From: Cupriavidus taiwanensis
Lineage (GTDB): Bacteria; Pseudomonadota; Gammaproteobacteria; Burkholderiales; Burkholderiaceae
Reading direction: 5' to 3'
NCBI RefSeq assembly: GCF_900250115.1
Contig: NZ_LT984805.1
Coordinates: 62,001-126,000 of the forward strand
DNA length: 64,000 bases
The position numbers and the translations under genes are program-made. How positions within the stretch are numbered: position 1 is the stretch's first letter; every line of letters begins with the position of its first letter. Shown one piece after another: positions 17,601 through 25,082 of the stretch. The notes under the pieces are model-generated. The model had not been told where the DNA came from. It saw nothing but the letters and a program-made list of their open reading frames with translations, and ran no database searches.

Positions 17601-17629
17601 CATTGGCCCGACGTTTCGTCGGGCCAATG
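17601..17629. terminator. Perfect hairpin after the tannase gene
   Basis: A 12-bp GC-rich stem, CATTGGCCCGAC / GTCGGGCCAATG, encloses a 5-nt loop. It begins 28 bp after the stop codon, fitting an intrinsic terminator. The trailing T-run is weak. Confidence 0.7.
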
Positions 17630-17876
17630 CATGTCGAGGATCTGGTGGTAATTGGACTTCATCCCTTGTTCCGCGCTGAGCGGAACTAAAAATAGGCCGG
17701 CTGCGCAGTTCTTGAAGGCCGAAGTAGGATTGACTTCAGCCATTCACCGCCTAGACGCGAATGGCTGAGACTGGCCGGCTACCGCCATTGCACCACGTCA
17801 TCACCTGCTTGGTGGGAATGGGGAGGGTGTGACGGGGATCGCGGTAGGGACGGAGGTTACCCCCCGCCCCCCGCAC

Positions 17877-17910
17877 AGATCCGTACGTGCAGGGCTACCG
17901 CATACGGCTC
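17877..17910 (-). ncRNA. Group II intron domain V
   Basis: Read on the minus strand it starts GAGCCGTATGCGG and ends CACGTACGGATCT. This is the 34-nt catalytic hairpin with outer stem GAGCCGT/ACGGATC and the AGC-like bulge region of domain V. It lies 11 bp beyond the maturase stop codon, where domain V is expected. Confidence 0.75.
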
Positions 17911-17920
17911 CTGCCTTGAG

Positions 17921-19744
17921 TCATGACGCGAAGAAGCGCTGTGTTGGGTAAGGGTGTAGAACGCGAACTGACGGTACATATGGCGCGACCCGTCGGAGGA
18001 ATCGCGCCCAGGACATTCGCCCATATTGCCCACGTCGCCGGAGGGCATGTAACCAGGCTCGGCAGACCCCAGAACGGAATCTACTTAATCGCAGGTTGTT
18101 GCCCGGGACGGCGTGATAGTTGAAGTAGCCCTGCATCACACGGCGTAGCCATGTGCCGACCACTGCGATCGGTTCGTGCCGGCGCCGGTACAGCGCCTGC
18201 CGCAGTGCCTTGAGTGTGGCACGCATCCGCTTGCTCGATGTCAACCGCCTGACGATGAAACCGCCATTCGACCGCTTGGTCGCGCAAATGTGCGTGAACC
18301 CAAGAAAGTCAAACGTCTGCGGCCGGCCCAAGCCAGCGCGCTTGCGTAGGCTGGCCGCGTAGCGACCAAACTGCAACACTCGCGTCTTCTGTTCGTTGAG
18401 CGACAGCCCGAACTGAGCAAATCGTGCCTTTAAGGCCTCCAGGAATCGCGAGGCATCAGCCTCGGCCTCGAAGCCCACAACGCTATCGTCAGCATATCGC
18501 ACGACGATCACGTCACCCTTAGCGTCGCGGCGACGCCATCGCTGGAGCCATAAGTCAAAGACGTAGTGCAGGTAGATGTTCGCGAGCAGCGGTGAGATCA
18601 CCGCCCCCTGTGGGGTACCTACCCGTATTTCCGTCTTCGCCCCGTTCTCGATGACGCCGGCCGTCAGCCACTTGCGGATGAGCCGCAGCAGGCGCTTATC
18701 CGCAATTCGGTGCTCAAGGAACCGCATCATCCACCCGTGGTCGACCGTGTCGAAGAACGAGCGAATATCTGCGTCGAGCACCCAGTTCACTTTCTTCCAA
18801 TGCAGCCCCACCCACAGCGCATCAAGCGCTTGGTGCTGGCCACGTCCGGGCCGGAACCCGTAGGAAAACCCAAGGAAGTCGGACTCGTAGATTGGTGTGA
18901 GCACTGTCACCACCGCTTGCTGGACGATCTTGTCCTCCAGCGCAGCGATGCCTAGCGGACGCTGTTTGCCGTCCGCTTTGGGTATGTACACTCGCCTTGA
19001 TGGCAGGGCACGGTAGCGGCCAGCTTGCACCGCGTCCCAGAGCTTGCCTATCCGCTCGACCAAGCATTCCTCGTAGTCGTGCCATGTCACTCCATCAACC
19101 CCGGCCGCCGCCGACTTCTTCAAATGCATGAAGCTGTCGATCAGCAATCGCGGCGTGATGTGGTGCATCAGCGCGGTGAACTGCACCTTCTTGCCCGATG
19201 CCTTTTGGGCACAGGCTGCTTCGCGTACGCCGTTCAACCCCGTCGACGCGCGGGACCGGCTCTGTGTCCGGGGCGCGGGAGATTGTTCGGCGTTCCTCTT
19301 GGCTGCTCGCCTTCCCTCCCGATCCTCCGCAGACGCCGGCTTTGCGGCCGCGTCGTTGTTCGGATCGTTCCTCGGTACTACGCAAGCATCTGACTTCTCG
19401 CCAGCGTCGATGTCGGGCGTACGGCCATCGGCCTTCCCCGACCCGCCCACCGCCAGCTGCTCGGTGGGCACTGGCGAGATCTCCCAGTTCCTGTGCAGAG
19501 AGCTTCTGTGCATGCTCAGGGTCTTCGACCGCGTGGAGCCCGCCGAGAACTCGCGTTTAGCGCCCTCGACGATGTTGCCTTCCGCTTCGATCAACAGCGT
19601 CGGCGCTCCAGACAGAATGATTTCGCGGCTCAATGGCTGGCCTGCACTCTCCCCTGTCAACGCTTCGGCTGCACCCTCGCGGGTGCCGCCGCATGACTCG
19701 GGGCCAGGGTGGTTCGCTATTCCTTTCCTGTATCGAACTTTCAT
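17921..19744 (-). CDS. ltrA: Group II intron reverse transcriptase/maturase
   Basis: 607 aa. A long N-terminal extension opens MKVRYRKGIANHPGPESCGG, a leader shared by many group II intron proteins whose ORF starts before domain IV. The reverse-transcriptase domain has VYIPKADGKQRPLGIAALEDK, FSYGFRPGRGQHQALDAL, GTPQGAVISPLLANIYLHYV and the catalytic RYADDSVV. The maturase X domain (FDFLGFTHICA ... VVGTWLRRVMQGYFNYHAVPGN) follows and the protein ends there. There is no HNH endonuclease. All RT motifs look intact, so the protein could be active in trans even though its own intron RNA is truncated. Confidence 0.92.
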   Translation of the reverse strand: MKVRYRKGIANHPGPESCGGTREGAAEALTGESAGQPLSREIILSGAPTLLIEAEGNIVEGAKREFSAGSTRSKTLSMHRSSLHRNWEISPVPTEQLAVGGSGKADGRTPDIDAGEKSDACVVPRNDPNNDAAAKPASAEDREGRRAAKRNAEQSPAPRTQSRSRASTGLNGVREAACAQKASGKKVQFTALMHHITPRLLIDSFMHLKKSAAAGVDGVTWHDYEECLVERIGKLWDAVQAGRYRALPSRRVYIPKADGKQRPLGIAALEDKIVQQAVVTVLTPIYESDFLGFSYGFRPGRGQHQALDALWVGLHWKKVNWVLDADIRSFFDTVDHGWMMRFLEHRIADKRLLRLIRKWLTAGVIENGAKTEIRVGTPQGAVISPLLANIYLHYVFDLWLQRWRRRDAKGDVIVVRYADDSVVGFEAEADASRFLEALKARFAQFGLSLNEQKTRVLQFGRYAASLRKRAGLGRPQTFDFLGFTHICATKRSNGGFIVRRLTSSKRMRATLKALRQALYRRRHEPIAVVGTWLRRVMQGYFNYHAVPGNNLRLSRFRSGVCRAWLHALRRRGQYGRMSWARFLRRVAPYVPSVRVLHPYPTQRFFAS

Positions 19745-19770
19745 CGACTACTCTCTGCCAGTCTCCTGGC

Positions 19771-19808
19771 GCACTAATCGTACTTTTCGTGCAAAATCTG
19801 GCGGTTTC
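19771..19808 (+). repeat. Terminal inverted repeat of the dead Tn3-family transposon
   Basis: This sequence aligns over 40 bp with 60861-60900 at 32 identical positions, including an uninterrupted CTTTTCGTGCAAAATCT block. It lies about 120-160 bp before a Tn3-type tnpA, where an IR is expected. It directly abuts the truncated group II intron. Confidence 0.7.
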
Positions 19809-20918
19809 CCCGAAAGCCTTTGTCCACAACGCTTTCCGACAAGCCCACACTTGTTGACGGCTACGAATGAGAGGAGGGCGTAACATATGCGCCCGCGATT
19901 CGTATCGCGCCATCTCGATGGGGGCAAGAGATGCCGGGCTTGGGATTTCGCTATGTGGGAAGGGACCGGTTGCCGACGCGGTTGTCGGATTTCGATGTGG
20001 AGCGATATTTCGCACTGACCGACAGCGACGTCGCAGCGCTCAATGAGCGCTTTCGTCCCGACCGGCGCGCTGGGGCGGCCATCCAACTGGTATTCCTGCG
20101 CGCAAGTGGGCATAGCCTCGGCCAAGTCAGTACGCTGCCGCGCCAGTTGCTCCACTACATCGGCCAGCGGCTCGGTTTGACGACGCCGACCATTGCATCG
20201 CTTCGGACCCTATATCGCCGGTACAAAACGCTCTATGACCACCTGATCTGGGCCTGACGGCATCTGGGGTTGAAGTCAATCGGCCCGGACCAATGGGCAG
20301 GCCTCGAAGCATGGATGCGCAAAAATGCCAAGGAGTCGCTCACGCTCGACGAACTACTCCAGCACGCGAACTGCTGGCTGTACGAACGAAGGATTCTGAT
20401 TCCCGCCGACCGGACGTTGCGAGATCTCGGACGATCGGTCTGGGCTGAGACCGAGCGCGACACGCTCGCCCTGATCGAGGCGACCGTCCCTGAGACGCAA
20501 CTGAGGCGCGCCGATGCAGCGCTATCGAGCCAACACGACGCCGCAGACATGACCGTTCTCGACTGGCTCAAGACGCCGCCGGCCCGGCACAGTCCGACGA
20601 CGATCACCGAAACGCTGGAAAAGATTCGGTTTCTCAAGGAGATCGGTGTACACACATGGACGCTGGACACCGTGCCGATCGATAAGCAGCGTGCGTGGGC
20701 ACAGCGGATTCAGGCGCGCCGTCCGGTGAAGACCCGCGAGCTCAAAGGGTCGGCGCGCACTCTTGAGCTGGTATTTTTCCTGCGCGTGACGCTGCTCGAG
20801 TTGACCGATTCTCTGCTCTATCAAATAGGGCGCCGCGTTTCCGATCTGGTTCGGCACGCCTACAACAAGACCACAACGAAACAGGCTCGCTCTTCTGTTG
20901 AATATCGACAACAACTGG

Positions 20919-22048
20919 GGCGTTGTTGCATAAATCCGGGGTCGGTTGGGCTGACGTTTACGCGCAACGGCTGGAACGCTGGCTCTGTTAACTTCTGACG
21001 ATGCGGCGTAGTGTCTTGGATTTTTTCCGGGACGATGCGCAAGGACAACCGACAGCAAGCCGAGCCCAAGGGGGTCTACCGCGTCAAGAACTGGGCGCAG
21101 TACAACAAGGGGCTGATAGCCCGAGGAGACGTGACGATGTGGGTCGAAGAGAGCTTGCTCGTGCCACCGGCTAAAGCCCAGTCGCCCAAGCGTGGCCACC
21201 CGCTCGTCTATACGGATGCGCTGATCCAGGGTCTGCTCGGTCTCAAGCAGGTGTTCCACCTGCCGCTGCGCGCGCTGCAAGGCTTCGCGCAGAGCTTGCG
21301 CACCCTGGCCTTCCCAACATTGCCAGTGCCGAACTACACGACATTGAGCCGCCGCGCGCAAAATCTGAACGTCGTGCTGCCCGCCTCTCGTACCGGCGAG
21401 TCGCTGCATCTGGTGATCGACAGCACTGGACTGAAGCTTTACGGCGACGGCGAGTGGAAGGTTCGCAAGCACGGTTGGTCCAAGCGCCGGACTTGGCGCA
21501 AGGTCCATCTCGCCATGGACGCGAACACCGGCCAAATCCGTGCCGCGCTGATGACCCATCAGGACGTTGGCGATGGCGAAGTGTTGGCCGACCTGCTCGA
21601 TCAAATCCCCGCTGATACACCGATCGATACCATCGGAGGCGACGGCGCTTACGACAGCAAGCCGTGCCACGCGGCGATTGCCGCGCGGGATGCACAGCCC
21701 TCGATTCCACCACGCGATGGAGCGAAGCCATGGTCCGAAAGTACGCCGGGTGCAGCCTGGCGTAACGAGGCCATCGATGTCATCGAGAAGAGCAGTCGAC
21801 GCGAATGGAAAGCCGCCAGCGGCTATCACCGGCGCTCGCTGGCAGAGACCCTGATGTACCGCCTCAAGACGCTGACGGGACACAGTCTGTGGGCACGCGA
21901 AATCGGGTCGCAGGCCACCGAAGTGGCCATCCGTGCGGGCGTGCTCAACCGCATGGTCGCGCTCGCTCGCCCGCAATCCGTCTGTATCGCCTGAGTTCAG
22001 CCTCACCGAGGAGCCCCTGTTTTCAATCTCGATTTATGCAACAACGCC
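20919..22048 (+). mobile_element. IS5-family (IS903-type) insertion sequence
   Basis: 1130 bp with ends GGCGTTGTTGCATAAAT at 20919 and its reverse complement ending at 22048, which closely resembles IS903 ends. ACAACTGG at 20911-20918 is repeated at 22049-22056 as the target duplication. IS903 types normally give 9 bp; 8 bp match here. It sits inside the Tn3 tnpA reading frame. Confidence 0.92.
21035..21994 (+). CDS. tnpA: IS5-family transposase
   Basis: 319 aa. DDE transposase of the IS903/IS1479 type. The N-terminus MRKDNRQQAEPKGVYRVKNW and WAQYNKGLIARGDVTMWVEE is characteristic. The first Asp is in HLVIDSTGLKLYGDGEWKVR, the second in TIGGDGAYDSKPCHAAI, and the Glu is in the YHRRSLAETLMYRLKTLTG segment. 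It is uninterrupted, so probably functional. ATG 21035 is chosen over 21011 because it matches the family start. Confidence 0.93.
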   Translation: MRKDNRQQAEPKGVYRVKNWAQYNKGLIARGDVTMWVEESLLVPPAKAQSPKRGHPLVYTDALIQGLLGLKQVFHLPLRALQGFAQSLRTLAFPTLPVPNYTTLSRRAQNLNVVLPASRTGESLHLVIDSTGLKLYGDGEWKVRKHGWSKRRTWRKVHLAMDANTGQIRAALMTHQDVGDGEVLADLLDQIPADTPIDTIGGDGAYDSKPCHAAIAARDAQPSIPPRDGAKPWSESTPGAAWRNEAIDVIEKSSRREWKAASGYHRRSLAETLMYRLKTLTGHSLWAREIGSQATEVAIRAGVLNRMVALARPQSVCIA

Positions 22049-23349
22049 ACAACTGGTCGTGATCAAAGCGCTCGTTCATGACAACACGCGCCCGGCAGAA
22101 GTCCGACTTGCAGAGATAGGAGCACTTCTTGGGGAGCTACCGGACAAGCCTCCAGCCAGCCATGCGGCCAGCGTGCGCGAAACGCTGACTGATGATTACC
22201 GACGCATCCGTAGTCTCCTTGCACCCCTATGTGAACTGGAATTCTCGGGTCGGGACACAGAACCTAGCCTACAGCAACTCGAGCTTATCGCCAGGCTGCG
22301 CGATGACGGCGCGACGGAGTTGCCCATTGAACACGGCGTCCCGATTAGCGCCAACTGGCGCGCTTTGGTCGACTGCGACGATCGAAAGCGTGCACTGCAC
22401 GCTCTGGAAGCCTCCGCGATCACGAGCTTGCGCAAAGATCTGCGCCGCGGGTCGGTGTGGATCAACCACAGTCTGTCCTTTCGTGAACGTGACCAGATGT
22501 TGATTCCACCGTCAGAATGGGAGTCCGAGCGAGACCGGCACCTATCATTATTGGGTCTACCAGCTACCGCGGATCCCTTTCTCGAGCGATTGACTGAGAA
22601 TTTGAAGGCCAGTCTCGCCGCGCTGGAGGAGGCTCGCGAAGCCGGACGCGTGACAATCGGCAAGGATGGCGCTCTGCACCTCTCGACACTTGAGGCGCTA
22701 CCGACGGACGGGATACCGAGGCGCACACGAGACCTGCTGTTCAAGGCGATCGGCGCAGCTCAGTTTGCGGATCTCATGATGGAGGTGGATGTCCACACGG
22801 GATTTAGCGAAGTACTGCTGGCGCGGAAGGCACGCGATGCCAAAGAACTTGTCTCGCTCTACGGCGCGCTGATGGCACACGGCACCGAGATCGATGCGAA
22901 AGGCGTTGCCGCCATGATTCAGCAAGTCGATGCTGCGGCGATTTCGAACACAATGCGTGTGCTCGAAATGTCGGGCCGGCTGTCGCGCGCCAACGCGCGC
23001 GTGGTCGAGTTTCAACGTACGCACCCCATTACAGAGTTGTGGGGAACTGGCCAGCGAGCCTCGAGCGACTCGATGAGCCTGGATACATCACCTCATCTGT
23101 TTTACGCTCGTGTCGACCCGCGTAGGCGCACCCATGCAGTAGGTATCTACACGCACGTCCTGGACCAGCATGGCATCGTGTACAACCAGCCCATCGTCCT
23201 TAACGAGCGCCAGGCGGGGGTTGCAATCGAAGGGGCAGTGCGCCACAGCGACACGCGCGAGGACGGCGGCCTGCTCGCGCTTGCCGTTGATACGCATGGG
23301 TATACGAACGTGGGAATGGCTGTGTCGAAGCTGCTCGGCTTCGATCTAT

Positions 23350-24675
23350 CAGGCTGCTGAAGTACTCATCGCGCTAGCGATGAGTTTTCCCCGCAAGGCT
23401 GGGAGCGCTGTTTTTCACAATCCGGAAGCCGGACGTCACTGCCTCGGCTTTTTCCGCGTTTTGGCGCCCATTCCGGCCTCATTAGCGCGATTACTGCAAC
23501 TGCGGACGGATTTGTCCCAGCGAGCGCATGCGCACGAGGTGGTAGGCGGCCATGCTCAGCACAAACATCTGATCGACTTTCTTCAGACCGCGCACCATCA
23601 CCTGACGCATGCGCCCCACGGTCTTGACCCACCCGAAGCCCTGTTCGATCAGCTTGCGCTTTTGTTGCGAGACGGCATAACCGGCGCTGGAAGCAATGGC
23701 ATCAGCAACGGCCGAGCGACGACCCGATGTGTTCTGCGCCACGTGGGGCGTCACCTTCATTTCCAGGCAGGCCTCAATGAACTCGTGCGCGTCATAGCCC
23801 TTGTCCGCGCCCACGGTGACTTCCACATTCAGGTCTTCAATCACCTGCCTGGCATCGTTAAGCATGACCTTTGCGGCCTCCCGCTCGGCGTGTCCGTCCG
23901 CCTTGGTCACCATGGCGCTAACCACCAGGCCATGGCGGTTGTCGCTCAGGGTATGACCCATGTAGCGCAGCTCACTGGATGTCTTGCCCTTGCGGTAGAG
24001 CTTGGCATCGGGATCGGTCTTGGATTCGTGTGTCTCGTTGCTGCGCTTGCGACCTTTGAAGCTGCCGCCGGCGTCATCGTCTTGGTCGTCGCCATCCTTG
24101 CGCACGAAGCTCTTGTGGCCTGCCCACGCCTGTATCAGCGTGCCGTCCACGCTGAAGTGCTCACCCGACAGCCAGTTCTTCTTCTGCGCGATGGCCAGCA
24201 CCTCGTTGAAAAACTGGATCACCGCATCATGCTTGATCAGTCGCTCGCGGTTCTTGGTGAAGACCGTGGGCACCCAAACTGAGTCGTCCATCGACAGCCC
24301 GATGAACCAGCGAAACAGCAGGTTGTATTGCGTCTGCTCCATGAGCTGGCGCTCAGAGCGAATGCTGTAGAGCACCTGCAGCAGCATGGCCCGCAGCAAC
24401 TTCTCCGGCGCGATACTGGGGCGGCCACCCTTGATATCGGCCTCGTACATCTGCGCGAACAGCCGGTCCATCTTCACCAGCGCCTGGTTGGCCATAGTCC
24501 GGATCGAGCGCAGCGGATGGGACTGCGGCACGAAATCCTCCAGCCTCCGCATAGTGAACAAGCTTCCCGTGAAGGTATCTGCGCCGCGCATGAATGTGGG
24601 ATTGGATGGGATCCTCAAAGCAACGCTTCAGCCAGTCGTCGCGCTGACGTCCGCTGGAGGTATTTCAGCGGCCTG
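23350..24675 (-). mobile_element. IS5/IS1182-type insertion sequence
   Basis: The ends match: CAGGCTGCTGAAGTAC read rightwards from 23350, and CAGGCCGCTGAAATAC read leftwards from 24675. The element is about 1326 bp with one transposase on the minus strand. The flanks (CTAT before, TTAAG after) show no duplication, and the Tn3 transposase does not continue on the right. This suggests an adjacent deletion after insertion. Confidence 0.8.
23491..24591 (-). CDS. tnpA: IS5/IS1182-type DDE transposase
   Basis: 366 aa from the ATG at 24591 (MRGADTFTGSLF), which matches the family start; 24618 is an in-frame alternative. The N-terminal DUF772-like region is LRSIRTMANQALVKMD ... GGRPSIAPEKLLRAMLLQVL. 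The DDE core has HFSVDGTLIQAWAGHKSF (first Asp), TVGADKGYDAHEFIEAC (second Asp) and KLIEQGFGWVKTVG (Glu). It is full length without frameshift. Confidence 0.9.
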   Translation of the reverse strand: MRGADTFTGSLFTMRRLEDFVPQSHPLRSIRTMANQALVKMDRLFAQMYEADIKGGRPSIAPEKLLRAMLLQVLYSIRSERQLMEQTQYNLLFRWFIGLSMDDSVWVPTVFTKNRERLIKHDAVIQFFNEVLAIAQKKNWLSGEHFSVDGTLIQAWAGHKSFVRKDGDDQDDDAGGSFKGRKRSNETHESKTDPDAKLYRKGKTSSELRYMGHTLSDNRHGLVVSAMVTKADGHAEREAAKVMLNDARQVIEDLNVEVTVGADKGYDAHEFIEACLEMKVTPHVAQNTSGRRSAVADAIASSAGYAVSQQKRKLIEQGFGWVKTVGRMRQVMVRGLKKVDQMFVLSMAAYHLVRMRSLGQIRPQLQ

Positions 24676-25033
24676 TTAAGGGTGGTCACCTTGCGCCAGG
24701 CGCAGTCGCGGTTATGCATTCGACAGACTCCTGATCAGGCAAATTGGTGATCATTCAGGGATATCCGGGTAACAAAGGACTGCCATTTTGCGAGCGCAGC
24801 TTGCACCGCTTCGTCGTGCGCAAATGCGCGAGGTCGTTACGGGGCGCGATCGCCAAAACCGTGAGCGAGCTATTGGCCATCAGTGACGAAGAGATCGGCA
24901 TCATCCGGAAGAACCAGCGGTTAGTCTCGCAACTTGGTAGACCGGCCACCATGAGGCGCACCCTGTTTCCGAAAGTTGGCTCTCTGGTGCCTTTTTTGGA
25001 CATTCATTCAAATTGGGCTCCCTGGCAATCATG
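24676..25033. other. Stretch without a recognised gene
   Basis: A 96-codon open frame on the plus strand (24744-25034) contains a plausible helical segment (AKTVSELLAISDEEIGIIRK) but has no ribosome binding site and no known motif. It may be a fragment left between the IS and ligD. Nothing else was seen. Confidence 0.35.
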
Positions 25034-25082
25034 AAAAAAGCGCCACGTCATTGACGGTACGCCGCTCTGGATGCGCCGTGGC
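25034..25082 (-). terminator. Possible terminator of ligD
   Basis: On the minus strand GCCACG...CGTGGC forms a short stem right after the ligD stop, with further pairing inside the loop, followed by TTTTTT (25034-25039). Confidence 0.45.

Larger units (their letters stand above)
17838..19770 (-). mobile_element. Group II intron lacking its 5' part
   Basis: This ribozyme retroelement encodes a reverse transcriptase/maturase. Its 3' end is preserved: a 34-nt domain V at 17877-17910, then a domain VI-like GC-rich hairpin ending near CTACCGCGAT at about 17838. Upstream of the ORF only about 26 bp of intron-like sequence (GAGACTGGCAGAGAG) remains before a Tn3-type terminal repeat begins at 19771. 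The several-hundred-nucleotide domain I and the GUGYG 5' splice site are absent, so it cannot splice or move by itself. Confidence 0.75.
19931..23350 (+). pseudogene. tnpA: Tn3-family transposase, triply inactivated
   Basis: The N-terminal DUF4158 region and most of the DDE core of a large Tn3-type transposase can be read in one frame. Three lesions are visible. A TGA at 20255-20257 replaces what was probably CGA. An IS903-type element at 20919-22048 has an 8-bp duplication, and removing it with one repeat copy rejoins QQL-VVIKAL in frame. The 3' end stops after GMAVSKLLGFDL at 23350, where another IS begins. Late motifs (YARVDPRRRTHAVGIYTHVL, VAIEGAVRHSDT, ALAVDTHGYTNVGMAV) show the catalytic part; the last Glu region is missing. 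Confidence 0.9.

Noticed and set aside
17601..17629. Terminator hairpin as target of a class C group II intron
   Set aside because: Class C introns insert next to terminators, but this intron encodes the long N-terminal leader of another class, and its 3' end lies about 210 bp away from the hairpin.
20522..22006. 494-codon minus-strand frame
   Set aside because: It spans both the Tn3 transposase and the inserted IS on the wrong strand, so it cannot be an ancestral gene.
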